Source: JBGQBN01 sp041494805
GTDB taxonomy: Bacteria > Acidobacteriota > Terriglobia > Terriglobales > Acidobacteriaceae
Direction of reading: 5' to 3'
NCBI GenBank assembly: GCA_041494805.1
Contig: JBGQBN010000002.1
Span: forward strand, 1-64,000
Length of the DNA: 64,000 nt
A model generated the notes under the pieces. It was given only the letters and a program-made list of their open reading frames with translations, made no database searches and was not told where the DNA came from. Every line of letters begins with the position of its first letter. The stretch's first letter is position 1. This document shows, piece by piece, positions 34,721-42,926 of this stretch. A program made the translations under genes and the position numbers.

Positions 34721-35740
34721 TTACAGTTCCTCAATCTTGGCGTTGGCACGCAGGCGCTTGTCGAGGGCCGCGCGCAATTCGTCTTTTTTCTGTTGTTGCA
34801 GGTCCTTTTTCAGCTGGGGTTTGACCTCGTCAAACGGGACCAGCCTGGAGTCCTCGTGGCCGTTGACACGAGCGATACAGAAGGAGTCGCCGGTGTCAAT
34901 GACGTCGCTGAGCTCACCCACCGTCATGGAGAAGACCACTTTCTCGACGGCCTCGGGCATGCGGCCGCGGTGAAGCCACTTGTGGTCGCCCATCATCACC
35001 CGCCAGTCGTCCATGGAGACCTGCTCGGCAATCTGGCCGAAAGCATCATAGGTTTTTGTGGCTTTCGCCTGGGTCAGCGCTGCTTCGGCGCGCTGGCGAG
35101 CGGCCTGCTTGTCGGTGGCAGACGGATTGTCGCCGTAGGCAATGGTGATGGTCTGAATGGAGACGCTATCCGGCTTACGGAAACGGTCGGGGTTCTTGTC
35201 GTAATAGGTTCGCAGCTGAGCGTCGGTGGTCCTAGCCTTGGCGTCCACCTCGGCCTGCAGAACCATATCAATGAGGATGGCGCGCCGGATCTTGCCGCGC
35301 AGTTCCTGCAGGGAACCTTTTTGCTCGGCTTTGAGATACCGCTGGAACTGGGCTTCGTCTTCAGACTGGGCGCGGAAATCCTTCATGGCCCGAGCCAGCT
35401 TGGCCGGAGGTACGGTCAGACCGCGTCGTAGCGCTTCCTGATAGGCGAGCTCTTCAAATTCGAGATTCCGCATGGCCGTCTTGCGGATCTGCGCCTCGGA
35501 ATCCTTGGGGAACTTCCCACCATGTTGCTTGGCATAGGGGAAGACATTCATCATCTCGCGCGCCAGGTCGCGATCGGTGATCACTGCGCCGTTCACGCGC
35601 GCCACGGGCTGGCCGGAGGGTGCAGCGGTGGCTGCTGGAATGTTTGCGGGCGTCATGGTGGGCGCGTGGCTGGCCACTTGGGCACTCGCCGCCAAGCTGG
35701 TGGTCAGGGCTAAGGCGAGGATGAGATGCTTGTAGTTCAT
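34721..35740 (-). CDS. Periplasmic peptidyl-prolyl isomerase, PpiC/SurA type
   Basis: The product has 339 residues with a signal peptide ending near AASAQ. An N-terminal SurA-like chaperone helix domain (VARVNGAVITDRDLAREM, about 48-160) precedes a parvulin domain (about 175-285, with VSIQTITIAY and MMGDHKWLHRGRMPEAVEKVVFSM). The C-terminal helix is charged. It would fold the exported cytochromes or the beta-barrel encoded beside it. PpiC genes beside OmcS- and OmcE-type cytochromes are a known arrangement in Geobacter. Confidence 0.88.
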   Translation of the reverse strand: MNYKHLILALALTTSLAASAQVASHAPTMTPANIPAATAAPSGQPVARVNGAVITDRDLAREMMNVFPYAKQHGGKFPKDSEAQIRKTAMRNLEFEELAYQEALRRGLTVPPAKLARAMKDFRAQSEDEAQFQRYLKAEQKGSLQELRGKIRRAILIDMVLQAEVDAKARTTDAQLRTYYDKNPDRFRKPDSVSIQTITIAYGDNPSATDKQAARQRAEAALTQAKATKTYDAFGQIAEQVSMDDWRVMMGDHKWLHRGRMPEAVEKVVFSMTVGELSDVIDTGDSFCIARVNGHEDSRLVPFDEVKPQLKKDLQQQKKDELRAALDKRLRANAKIEEL

Positions 35741-35785
35741 TTTGTAAGCCTTTCAAACATCCACACACAACATTTCAAAACTGGA

Positions 35786-35807
35786 GGGAGAGGCCGAAGC
35801 CTCTCCC
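35786..35807 (-). terminator. Very stable UUCG hairpin after the tetrahaem cytochrome gene
   Basis: On the minus strand GGGAGAGGC-TTCG-GCCTCTCCC forms a 9-bp stem closed by a cUUCGg tetraloop, 13 bases after the cytochrome stop. It has only a weak T tract, so it may partially terminate or protect the upstream mRNA from decay, raising cytochrome expression over the downstream genes. Confidence 0.75.
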
Positions 35808-35819
35808 CTCTTAGTCTTG

Positions 35820-36638
35820 CTAGTTGGTCGTGATGCCGTAGTGCTGTACGTACTCGTTGGACTTGCTGTAATGGCAGCTGCGGCAGAACTGCTGGCCGGA
35901 GTTGCTCGCCGGGTTGTCGGTGTTGTACCAGCCACGCACGAAGAAATTGCTCGGCCGTACGTTGTTCTTCACGTTCTTGTAGGTGCTGCGGTTGTAGTTC
36001 ACCGAGTGCGGGTTGTGGCAGGTGGAGCACTCGACATAGGAGCCCAGGCCATCCGGGCCGGACGTGCTGGCATAGAACCGGAACGGACGCCCGTAGTTGT
36101 TCTGGAATTCAGTAACGTCGGCAGTGACCGTCCAGGTGATGCTGCCGTCAGCATTAACCGTGCCAGGCCAGTTGAAGGAGCTGGTCGGGTCATAGGTTAG
36201 GTGTACCGGGTGGTCGTTCTTCAGCGACTCGGTTCCGTCGTTGAGGTAGGTCGGGACTTTTCCGCCCTCGACCGTTTCCACGGTAAGGCCGGTCATGCCC
36301 TGAACTTGGGTCTGGTTGCCGTCGTGGCAGGAGAGGCAGGCGGCGGTATGAAACGCCGTGTCAGTTGCCGCGAACGGGCCGCTGTTGGTAACGGTCAAGC
36401 TGCTACCGTCGTTCAGAGTGTAGGTGGTGGCATAGAAGTCGCGTCCCCACAGGTAATTCTCTCCCGAGCCCGCGTTGACTCCGCGGTTGCCTACCGCTCC
36501 AGTGTGCGGAGCGTGGCAGGACGCGCAACCATGACCGTTGACGTTGTGCGGCCCAAGGATATCGCCGGTCAGCTGCTGGGCAGCGGCGATTCCGACCGCG
36601 AACATAATTGCTAACAGAAGGAACAGTGCTTTTTTCAT
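35820..36638 (-). CDS. Tetrahaem secreted cytochrome c, OmcE-like
   Basis: The product has 272 residues from the ATG at 36638, which has GGAGGT upstream. A signal peptide (MKKALFLLLAIMFAVGIAAA) leaves about 250 residues with four CxxCH sites: CASCH, CLSCH, CSTCH and CRSCH. The first and third are followed by xPH. The chain between sites is long and rich in Thr/Ser/Asn beta sequence. Four haems, this size and a neighbouring PpiC and NHL gene resemble OmcE, the tetrahaem nanowire protein of Geobacter. That is a proposal by context; sequence similarity was not measured. A stable hairpin follows the gene. Confidence 0.8.
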   Translation of the reverse strand: MKKALFLLLAIMFAVGIAAAQQLTGDILGPHNVNGHGCASCHAPHTGAVGNRGVNAGSGENYLWGRDFYATTYTLNDGSSLTVTNSGPFAATDTAFHTAACLSCHDGNQTQVQGMTGLTVETVEGGKVPTYLNDGTESLKNDHPVHLTYDPTSSFNWPGTVNADGSITWTVTADVTEFQNNYGRPFRFYASTSGPDGLGSYVECSTCHNPHSVNYNRSTYKNVKNNVRPSNFFVRGWYNTDNPASNSGQQFCRSCHYSKSNEYVQHYGITTN

Positions 36639-36790
36639 GATGGTCTTAAGACCTCCTTTTTTGGAACAACTCACTGAGCTTTCACTGCTACGAGTGAGGC
36701 GTCGCCGCATCGCCCGTTTCTGGCCGGGGCGGGGGATCAAACCCGCACCCGGGGCAAAACTCTTCGTTGAATCGAACTGCAATGTTTTCG

Positions 36791-38047
36791 TCATTTCCTT
36801 TGCTCCTCAGCAGCCGCACCCTGGGACGCAGACTGCGCAGTGACCGCTGCCGGGGCCTTCTGGGCGCGTTCTTCTTTCATGGTTTTGGCCTCAGCATCGG
36901 TGAAGTAACGGAAAACCTGTAAGCGTCCGCCCATCTGCTCGGTAACGAAGGCCCGGTTCTGTTTGTCCACGTACACTCCGCTGGGCACGCTGAACTGACC
37001 TGGCAGATTGCCTCCCGTACCGAAAAAGGCGAGCAGGTGGCCTTCGCGGTCGAAAAGCTGGATGCGATTGGTAAAGGCGTCGGCGACCCAGATGTGGCCG
37101 TCGGAATCGATGGCAATCCCCTTGGGACGGGCGAAGTTGCCGGGACCGTCGCCGGCCTTGCCGAACATGCTGATGAAGTTGCCGTCGGCGTCGAAGATCT
37201 CGACCCGGTTGTTCATGGTGTCGGTTACGTAAACCAGGCCCTCGCCGTCCACGGCCACGTTGCTGGGCTTGGAGAAGGTACCAGGATCTTCGTCTCCCAC
37301 ACTCTTGGGCGGACCACCGAGGGCGCGCAAGAACTTGAAATTGTCAGCGTCGAATACGGCCAGGCGCTGCTTACCGGTATCCACGACATAGAGGAAGCGA
37401 TTCTCCTCGTCAATGGCGACGCCACCGGGATGCTCGAGATCGTCGTCCCCAAAGTAAGTTTCGAGCTTCCAGTCTGGGTTAAAAACGGCGACGCGATGCA
37501 TGAGGGCGTCGACAACGAAGACGCGGTCGGCGTTATCTACCGTCAGGCCGATGATGGTGCCGAACTTGCCCTCGGTGCCGTTGCGAATGAGCTTGGTCTG
37601 GTGGGTTTCCAGATCGAAGACAAAGACGGCCGAAACGAAGCTGTCCGCAACGTAAACCCGGCCCTTGGAGTCCACGCCGATCCCGTAAGGCTTGCCCAGG
37701 ATGTGGCGGAAATCCCGCTTCAACGCGCCCGTATCTGTCGTCTGCAGCCCGGCCACCCGGTCCATCCAGCTCTGCCTCTTTTTGGGAGCCTTCTGTCCGG
37801 CGGGCACCTGGGGCCTCTCTTCGCCCATAACTTCCTGCAGGAACTTGATGCGTGGAACGTCCGGAGGAAGTGGCCACACCAGTTTGCTGGTGTCGATCAG
37901 ACTATGGTCCACTGCGGTGGATTTCTTCTGTTGCGGCTGTGGCTCTTCTTTCTTTTTCTTCTTGGCGTAGCCGCAAGGCGCGAGCGCCAGGACCAGAGCA
38001 GAGATCGCCAACCACATCGTGATCGCTTTGAACTTTGTCGTCGTCAT
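36791..38047 (-). CDS. NHL-repeat beta-propeller protein, periplasmic
   Basis: The product has 418 residues from the ATG at 38047 (GGGGA 6 bases upstream; in-frame ATGs at 38053 and 38065 are alternatives). It has a signal sequence ending GYAKK, a lysine-rich stretch, then six NHL blades such as PYGIGVDSKGRVYVADSFVSAVF and PKGIAIDSDGHIWVADAFTNRIQ. The C-terminal tail is charged and Ala-rich. It sits between the 16-haem and tetrahaem cytochrome genes and probably organises them or the exported filament. It is paralogous to the NHL lipoprotein downstream. Confidence 0.85.
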   Translation of the reverse strand: MTTTKFKAITMWLAISALVLALAPCGYAKKKKKEEPQPQQKKSTAVDHSLIDTSKLVWPLPPDVPRIKFLQEVMGEERPQVPAGQKAPKKRQSWMDRVAGLQTTDTGALKRDFRHILGKPYGIGVDSKGRVYVADSFVSAVFVFDLETHQTKLIRNGTEGKFGTIIGLTVDNADRVFVVDALMHRVAVFNPDWKLETYFGDDDLEHPGGVAIDEENRFLYVVDTGKQRLAVFDADNFKFLRALGGPPKSVGDEDPGTFSKPSNVAVDGEGLVYVTDTMNNRVEIFDADGNFISMFGKAGDGPGNFARPKGIAIDSDGHIWVADAFTNRIQLFDREGHLLAFFGTGGNLPGQFSVPSGVYVDKQNRAFVTEQMGGRLQVFRYFTDAEAKTMKEERAQKAPAAVTAQSASQGAAAEEQRK

Positions 38048-38061
38048 TTTCATTCCCCAAA

Positions 38062-39546
38062 TCATTGAACTTGATCTCCAATGCTGCCCTTGTGGCAGCC
38101 GCGGCAGAACTCCAGGCCTGGCTTCTGATCCTTCGCCAGCAGCGCGCGGAAGGTGCTGGCGTGCGGCTGGTGGCAGCTCAGGCAGCTGATCGGCGTCGTG
38201 ATCTTGGTCAGATCGTTGAGGTCGCGAATGTCTTCGGTCGGGTGGCTGGGCGTGGGATGTCCCTTCCCACTCTTGAGCGGAAGAGTCGTGACCTTATTCT
38301 TCGCGAAATAGTCTTCCGGCAGGCGAACCTGGCCAGTGAAGAGGGTGATCAGGCGCGCTTCTTTCAACTCGGCGGGCCGGGTGTCGGGACCGTGGCACTC
38401 GAGGCAGAGCGCGTTGCCGTTGGCGCGCAGCAGCTTGGCGTTCTCGCTGCCGTGCGGCTGGTGGCAAGTGGCGCATCCCTGGCCGAACACGGGCTGATGC
38501 AGCACCTTCTTGGTGGTCATCATCTCGGATTGCTCCGAGTGGCAGCCCAGGCAGATCTCGACGCCATTGGTCTTCGGCAGTCCGGGATACTTGCTGGCGT
38601 GCGGGTTGTGGCAGTCCGTGCAGTCACCGGCTGCGCCGGGATGCTGCACCTTCGCGCTCTCGATGAGCTTCGCCTTGTCGTCGTGGCAGGTGACACAGAT
38701 CGCCTTCACGTCGGTCTGCGCCAGAACCACCTTGCCGTCCTTCGCGGGCGCGTGGCACATCTCGCAGCTCTTGTCGGCGAAGGGCGGATGCAGGAACGCC
38801 TGCATCAGCTTCGGGCTGGCTGAGGAATGCGGATCGTGGCAGGTCACACAGTTGGCCGATGCGAAGGGCTGGTTCTGGTGCGCCTTCTGCAAGCTGGTGC
38901 CCTTGGGATCGTGGCAGTCCAGGCAAAGTGCCGGGGCGGCTTTGGTCAAGTGGAAATCGAATTCCGGCTTGCCCTTCTCACCAACCTTGTGCGTGAGATG
39001 GCAGGTATCGCAGCCCATGTCGAGAGCGGCGTGACGGCTGCCCTTGGCGGGGACATTCATGCCCTGTTGGTGGCAGGAGAGGCAGAGATTGTCGTCCTTG
39101 GTCGGGCCGGCTGTGTTCTTGAGGAGTTGGTTCTTGTTGTCCGAGGCGTGGGGCTCGTGGCACCGGAGGCAGTCGCGAACCGCAGGGCTGTGGACCGTGC
39201 CTTTCAGCGTGCGGGCGTCTTTGTCGGAATGGCAGGTAACGCAGAGGGCCGAGGGAGTGGTGGTGATCAGCTTAACGTAGGTCGCGTCCTTATTGTTCCG
39301 GATCTCGTGGCAGGAAAGACATCCCAACGCGATCGCGGAGTGGACCGCTTTCCCTGCTGTCTTGTTCTCGTGACACTGGAGGCAGGTGGAGGACTCGGCG
39401 TTGGGATCGAGCGGGACGGGATGTTTGGCCGCGAACGCCGGCGTGGGGCCGATAAACACGACTGCCGCCAGGAGCCAGAGAATCCAGGAGAATCCCGTGA
39501 ACAGCTCCCGGAGGTTCGAATTCGGCCCTTCTCCCACTACCTTCAC
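38062..39546 (-). CDS. Multihaem cytochrome c with 16 CxxCH motifs
   Basis: The product has 494 residues from a GTG at 39546, chosen because GGAGG lies 5 bases before it; a TTG at 39558 is possible. A single hydrophobic segment (about 19-39, WILWLLAAVVFIGPTPAFA) is a signal or anchor. I count sixteen CxxCH motifs, mostly in doubled-CxxCH pairs with short spacing. The protein is rich in haem relative to its length, about 30 residues per haem, like the extended periplasmic electron wires. First gene of the operon, and a probable periplasmic carrier between the quinol oxidoreductase and the outer-membrane conduit. Confidence 0.92.
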   Translation of the reverse strand: MKVVGEGPNSNLRELFTGFSWILWLLAAVVFIGPTPAFAAKHPVPLDPNAESSTCLQCHENKTAGKAVHSAIALGCLSCHEIRNNKDATYVKLITTTPSALCVTCHSDKDARTLKGTVHSPAVRDCLRCHEPHASDNKNQLLKNTAGPTKDDNLCLSCHQQGMNVPAKGSRHAALDMGCDTCHLTHKVGEKGKPEFDFHLTKAAPALCLDCHDPKGTSLQKAHQNQPFASANCVTCHDPHSSASPKLMQAFLHPPFADKSCEMCHAPAKDGKVVLAQTDVKAICVTCHDDKAKLIESAKVQHPGAAGDCTDCHNPHASKYPGLPKTNGVEICLGCHSEQSEMMTTKKVLHQPVFGQGCATCHQPHGSENAKLLRANGNALCLECHGPDTRPAELKEARLITLFTGQVRLPEDYFAKNKVTTLPLKSGKGHPTPSHPTEDIRDLNDLTKITTPISCLSCHQPHASTFRALLAKDQKPGLEFCRGCHKGSIGDQVQ

Positions 39547-40046
39547 GCCAGCCTCCAATAGCTTCTTGTGCAGGATGCTCGCCGTAGCCCTCCTCAGTGA
39601 CGAATTTCTCCACAGCTAATGTAAGTTATTGAATAAAAGACTGTTATACAGATTTCAAGCAAGTATGGCGTTTTTCCACATAGGGGATTTCTCATCGAAA
39701 TGGGCCTTCTCCCACAGTGGGAATGGTGAAATCACCCAAGTGCTGTGGCCTCAGGGGCTGGGGGCGGATCGCCCCTAAGTTGGAGCTAGGGCGCATATCC
39801 CACCAACGGCGAACTGAAACCCTGGCCGTACGGCTGCTTGGGGACGAGGGTCAGGTGATTTGATACGGGGCAAAGTGCGCCAAATCGCCGTTTAGAGCTT
39901 GACTGGCTGTGTGATATCGCCCAAACAGCACTTCCCGGGTTCGCGCCTCAGAATCAATCAAGTCCATGACACGCAAGGACTTGGCTTCTTCGGCTGGTTC
40001 TGGTGTCGGACGTGCTTCCTGTTCTCCGAGAGAGAAGGGGATCGAT
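39547..40046. promoter_or_regulatory. Divergent control region of the cytochrome and ccs operons
   Basis: This 500-bp gap is AT-rich around 39615-39680. On the minus strand TTGAAA (39653-39658) lies 17 bases before TATTCA (39630-39635), a candidate promoter for the cytochrome operon. On the plus strand TGGCCGTACGGCTGCT (39823-39838) has the GG-N10-GC spacing of a sigma-54 promoter, of moderate quality, before resB. No gene is present here. Confidence 0.4.
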
Positions 40047-41501
40047 ATGGCTGCCACGCTGGGTTCGGCGGGAAGAAATATCTGGCAAACACTCAGTTCG
40101 ATCAAGACCGGCGTCATCCTGCTGATCGTGGTGGTGATCATCTCCGCAGCGGGAACCCTGATCCTGCAGCGGCCGGTGACCGAAGCGGACGAGATGCAGC
40201 GTGCTTATTCACCGCAGATGCTGCGCCTGCTCGACGGCCTGGGACTGACCGATATCTTTCACACCTGGTGGTTCGTGCTGCTGCTGATGCTGGTGAGCCT
40301 GTGCATCGTGGCAGCTTCGATCGAGCGTTTTCCGAATGCGTGGCGCTACTTCGCGCGGCCTTACAAGAGCACCGATGAGGGCTTCCGCAAGGTATTGCCG
40401 ACGCAGGCACAGATTGCGATCGAGAGCGAGGCCGACGGCCTTGCCGCCGCGGAGCGTGCCTTCCGTCACCTGGGATTCAAGCCGGAACGAGTGGTGCGGA
40501 ATGACCAGGTGTCGTTGTTCAGCGAGCGCAACCGGCTCTCTGAAATGGCGGTGTACATCGTGCACGCCAGCCTGCTTCTGATTTTTCTCGGGGGAATCGT
40601 GGACGCGCTCTACGGCTGGAGCGGATTTGTTTCACTGACGCGAGGAGAGCAGTCGAGCCGGGTTGAGCTTCGCGATGGTACCGGGCGCATCCTCCCCTTC
40701 TCCGTTCGCTGCGATTCCGCTGGTCAGGAGAACTACGCCGACGGAACCCCCAAGCGGTGGTGGTCGAACTTAGCCGTAGTCGAGGATGGGCGTGAAGTCC
40801 TGCGCAAAGAGATCGTAGTGAATGAGCCGCTGGTGTATCGCGGCGTGCGCTTTTATCAAGCCAGTTACGGCAACACCGGCAAGGTTGACAAGCTCATCCT
40901 TGCAGCGAGCACAGCGACGCAGCCGGGCGAACCCAAAGAGATCACCTTTGGAGTGGGAGAGACGGTTCAGCTCGATCCGGAGACTTCGGTGCGCTTCGCC
41001 GAATTCATTCCCGATTACGTGGTACGCGACGGCCAGGTCTATACTCGTTCCACGCAGGTTGAGAACCCGGCGGTCCACCTGGTCGTCGCCTCGAAAAAAC
41101 CGGGCAACGCGGTGAACGTGTGGATACCCCCCATCCCAGGCTTCGAGCAGAATGCGGCCTCGCCGTATCAGTTCGAACCCAAGGATCTGAAGATGGCCTA
41201 CTTCACTGGCCTGCAGGTCTCCCACGAACCCGGACAGTGGGCGGTGTGGGCGGGTGTCATCGTGATGGGCCTCGGCCTGGCCGTGGTGTTCTATCTGGTG
41301 CATATGCGTTTGTGGGCGACGGTGGTACACGATGTCCGCGGCCGCATGGTGCTCTGGGTGGGTGGTGCCGCCAACAAAAACAAAGACGTTTTCGAACAAC
41401 GTTTCCAGAAGCTGGTGGAAGAGATTCAGTCGGAATTGAAGCTCGAAACCAAGCCACGCGCCGCAGCGTGTGAGCCGGAAACTTCAATGGCCGGAGTCTA
41501 G
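40047..41501 (+). CDS. resB: Cytochrome c biogenesis protein ResB
   Basis: The product has 484 residues from the ATG at 40047, which follows AAGGGG. Membrane helices at about 21-43, 73-95 and 165-185, then a large periplasmic domain and a final helix near residue 415 give the ResB/Ccs1 fold. Typical sequences include SIKTGVILLIVVVIISAAGTL and a final AVWAGVIVMGLGLAVVFYL. ResB (with CcsA) is the System II haem-handling complex that ligates haem to CxxCH. It is the first gene of a divergent operon, 25 bp from ccsA. Its presence beside so many cytochrome genes suggests an island-specific assembly system. Confidence 0.92.
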   Translation: MAATLGSAGRNIWQTLSSIKTGVILLIVVVIISAAGTLILQRPVTEADEMQRAYSPQMLRLLDGLGLTDIFHTWWFVLLLMLVSLCIVAASIERFPNAWRYFARPYKSTDEGFRKVLPTQAQIAIESEADGLAAAERAFRHLGFKPERVVRNDQVSLFSERNRLSEMAVYIVHASLLLIFLGGIVDALYGWSGFVSLTRGEQSSRVELRDGTGRILPFSVRCDSAGQENYADGTPKRWWSNLAVVEDGREVLRKEIVVNEPLVYRGVRFYQASYGNTGKVDKLILAASTATQPGEPKEITFGVGETVQLDPETSVRFAEFIPDYVVRDGQVYTRSTQVENPAVHLVVASKKPGNAVNVWIPPIPGFEQNAASPYQFEPKDLKMAYFTGLQVSHEPGQWAVWAGVIVMGLGLAVVFYLVHMRLWATVVHDVRGRMVLWVGGAANKNKDVFEQRFQKLVEEIQSELKLETKPRAAACEPETSMAGV

Positions 41502-41525
41502 GTTCCGGCGACGGAGGACGCTTTT

Positions 41526-42926
41526 ATGGCGCGTGCAAGAGTGGAAGAGCAACCGGCCGCGACCGGCACAACGCTGGTGGTGTTGGTCGGACTCGGCGTG
41601 GCCTTCCTCTTATTCATGGCATTTCTGAACGTAGTCAAGTCGGGCAATTTGCTCAATGAATCGAATCTGCTCTACGCCGCACTCATCTTCTACTCCGGCG
41701 CGGGCGCGCTCTATCTTGGCTTCGGTGTAACCGGCACACCTTCGTACATACGATTCGCCTCGCTGGCAACCTGGGCCGGACTGCTAGCCAATACGGGCGC
41801 CGTCGCGCAGCGCTGGTATGAGGCCGGGCATCCGCCGTTCGCCAGCATTTATGAAATGCTGCTCAGCTTCGTCTGGACGCTGGCTGCGCTCACACTCGTA
41901 GCCGAAAAGCGTTATGGCGTGAAAGTCATCGGGACGGTGACGATGCCAGTCGCGATCGTCGGTGTCATCCTGATGCAGTTGTTGCGCACCGAAGTGCATC
42001 CCCTGGTTCCGGCGCTACAGTCCACATGGCTGCATGTACACGTCACGCTGGCCATGCTGGCCTATGCGGCCTGCGCCCTCAGCTTCGCGTTGGCAATGAT
42101 GTTTCTCATCCAGGACAAGATGAAGACAGAGACCTTCCTGGCGGCCACCAGCTTGTTTGGAGTCGCGACCTATGCCGGCGTTTTGACGCGCTTTGAGAAG
42201 TGGGGCGGGTTGAGCGTGGCGGCATGGAACCCGGAGGAGAAGTCCGAGGTATTCCTAGCCAAGGGCGTTCGACTGTTCGTAGTGATCCCCGACCTGGGGT
42301 GGATGATGATGCTGATTCTGGCCGCGGTGGCAGCGCCGTTCGTCCTATATCTGGTCTCGCGCTGGAAGCAAGACCACAGGATGATCGAGATCGCTAATCG
42401 CGCCCTGTTCGTGGGCATTCTGCTGCAGACGCTGGCATTAGTTTTCTTCCTTCTGCGAGTGCACGACGGGCGTTATGGTTCGCTCGATGCCGACGGTTTG
42501 TTCCCTACGAGCCTGGCCGCTAGCCCGTTCATTCTATCGGGTCTGGTGGGCGCCATCTTTGTCTCGCTGTTGTATCTATTGCTGCTGTGGCGGCGGGAAG
42601 ACCTGCAGCGCATGCTGCCCAGTGCCGAGGAACTCGACCGCATTACCTACAAAACCATCGCGATCGCATTTCCATTACTCACACTGATGATTGCGGCGGG
42701 CGCCTACTGGGCCAATCGGACCTGGGGCTCTTACTGGAGCTGGGATCCAAAGGAAACCTGGGCGGCGATTACCTGGCTGGTGTATGCCGGCTACCTGCAC
42801 ATGCGCGTTACCCGCGGATGGCGAGGACGGCGCGCCGCTTACTTCGCTATTCTCGGTTTTGCCGTAGTGATGTTCACCTTCTTCGGAGTCACCTACTTGC
42901 TCCCAGGATTGCATGCTTATGCCTGA
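41526..42926 (+). CDS. ccsA: Cytochrome c biogenesis protein CcsA/ResC
   Basis: The product has 466 residues with about eight to ten membrane helices. The tryptophan-rich WWD-type haem-binding signature is present as WGSYWSWDPKETWAAITWL near residue 400. A histidine-containing helix near THVTLAMLAYAACALSF is probably a haem ligand region. It works with ResB to deliver and attach haem. The stop overlaps the next gene (a kinase) by 14 bp, linking sensor and assembly genes in one operon. Confidence 0.93.
   Translation: MARARVEEQPAATGTTLVVLVGLGVAFLLFMAFLNVVKSGNLLNESNLLYAALIFYSGAGALYLGFGVTGTPSYIRFASLATWAGLLANTGAVAQRWYEAGHPPFASIYEMLLSFVWTLAALTLVAEKRYGVKVIGTVTMPVAIVGVILMQLLRTEVHPLVPALQSTWLHVHVTLAMLAYAACALSFALAMMFLIQDKMKTETFLAATSLFGVATYAGVLTRFEKWGGLSVAAWNPEEKSEVFLAKGVRLFVVIPDLGWMMMLILAAVAAPFVLYLVSRWKQDHRMIEIANRALFVGILLQTLALVFFLLRVHDGRYGSLDADGLFPTSLAASPFILSGLVGAIFVSLLYLLLLWRREDLQRMLPSAEELDRITYKTIAIAFPLLTLMIAAGAYWANRTWGSYWSWDPKETWAAITWLVYAGYLHMRVTRGWRGRRAAYFAILGFAVVMFTFFGVTYLLPGLHAYA

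Noticed and set aside
39570..39584. Sigma-54 promoter before the 16-haem cytochrome gene (minus strand)
   Set aside because: The GG-N10-GC spacing is right but the surrounding bases match poorly (CGGCGAGCATCCTGCAC), so it is not listed.
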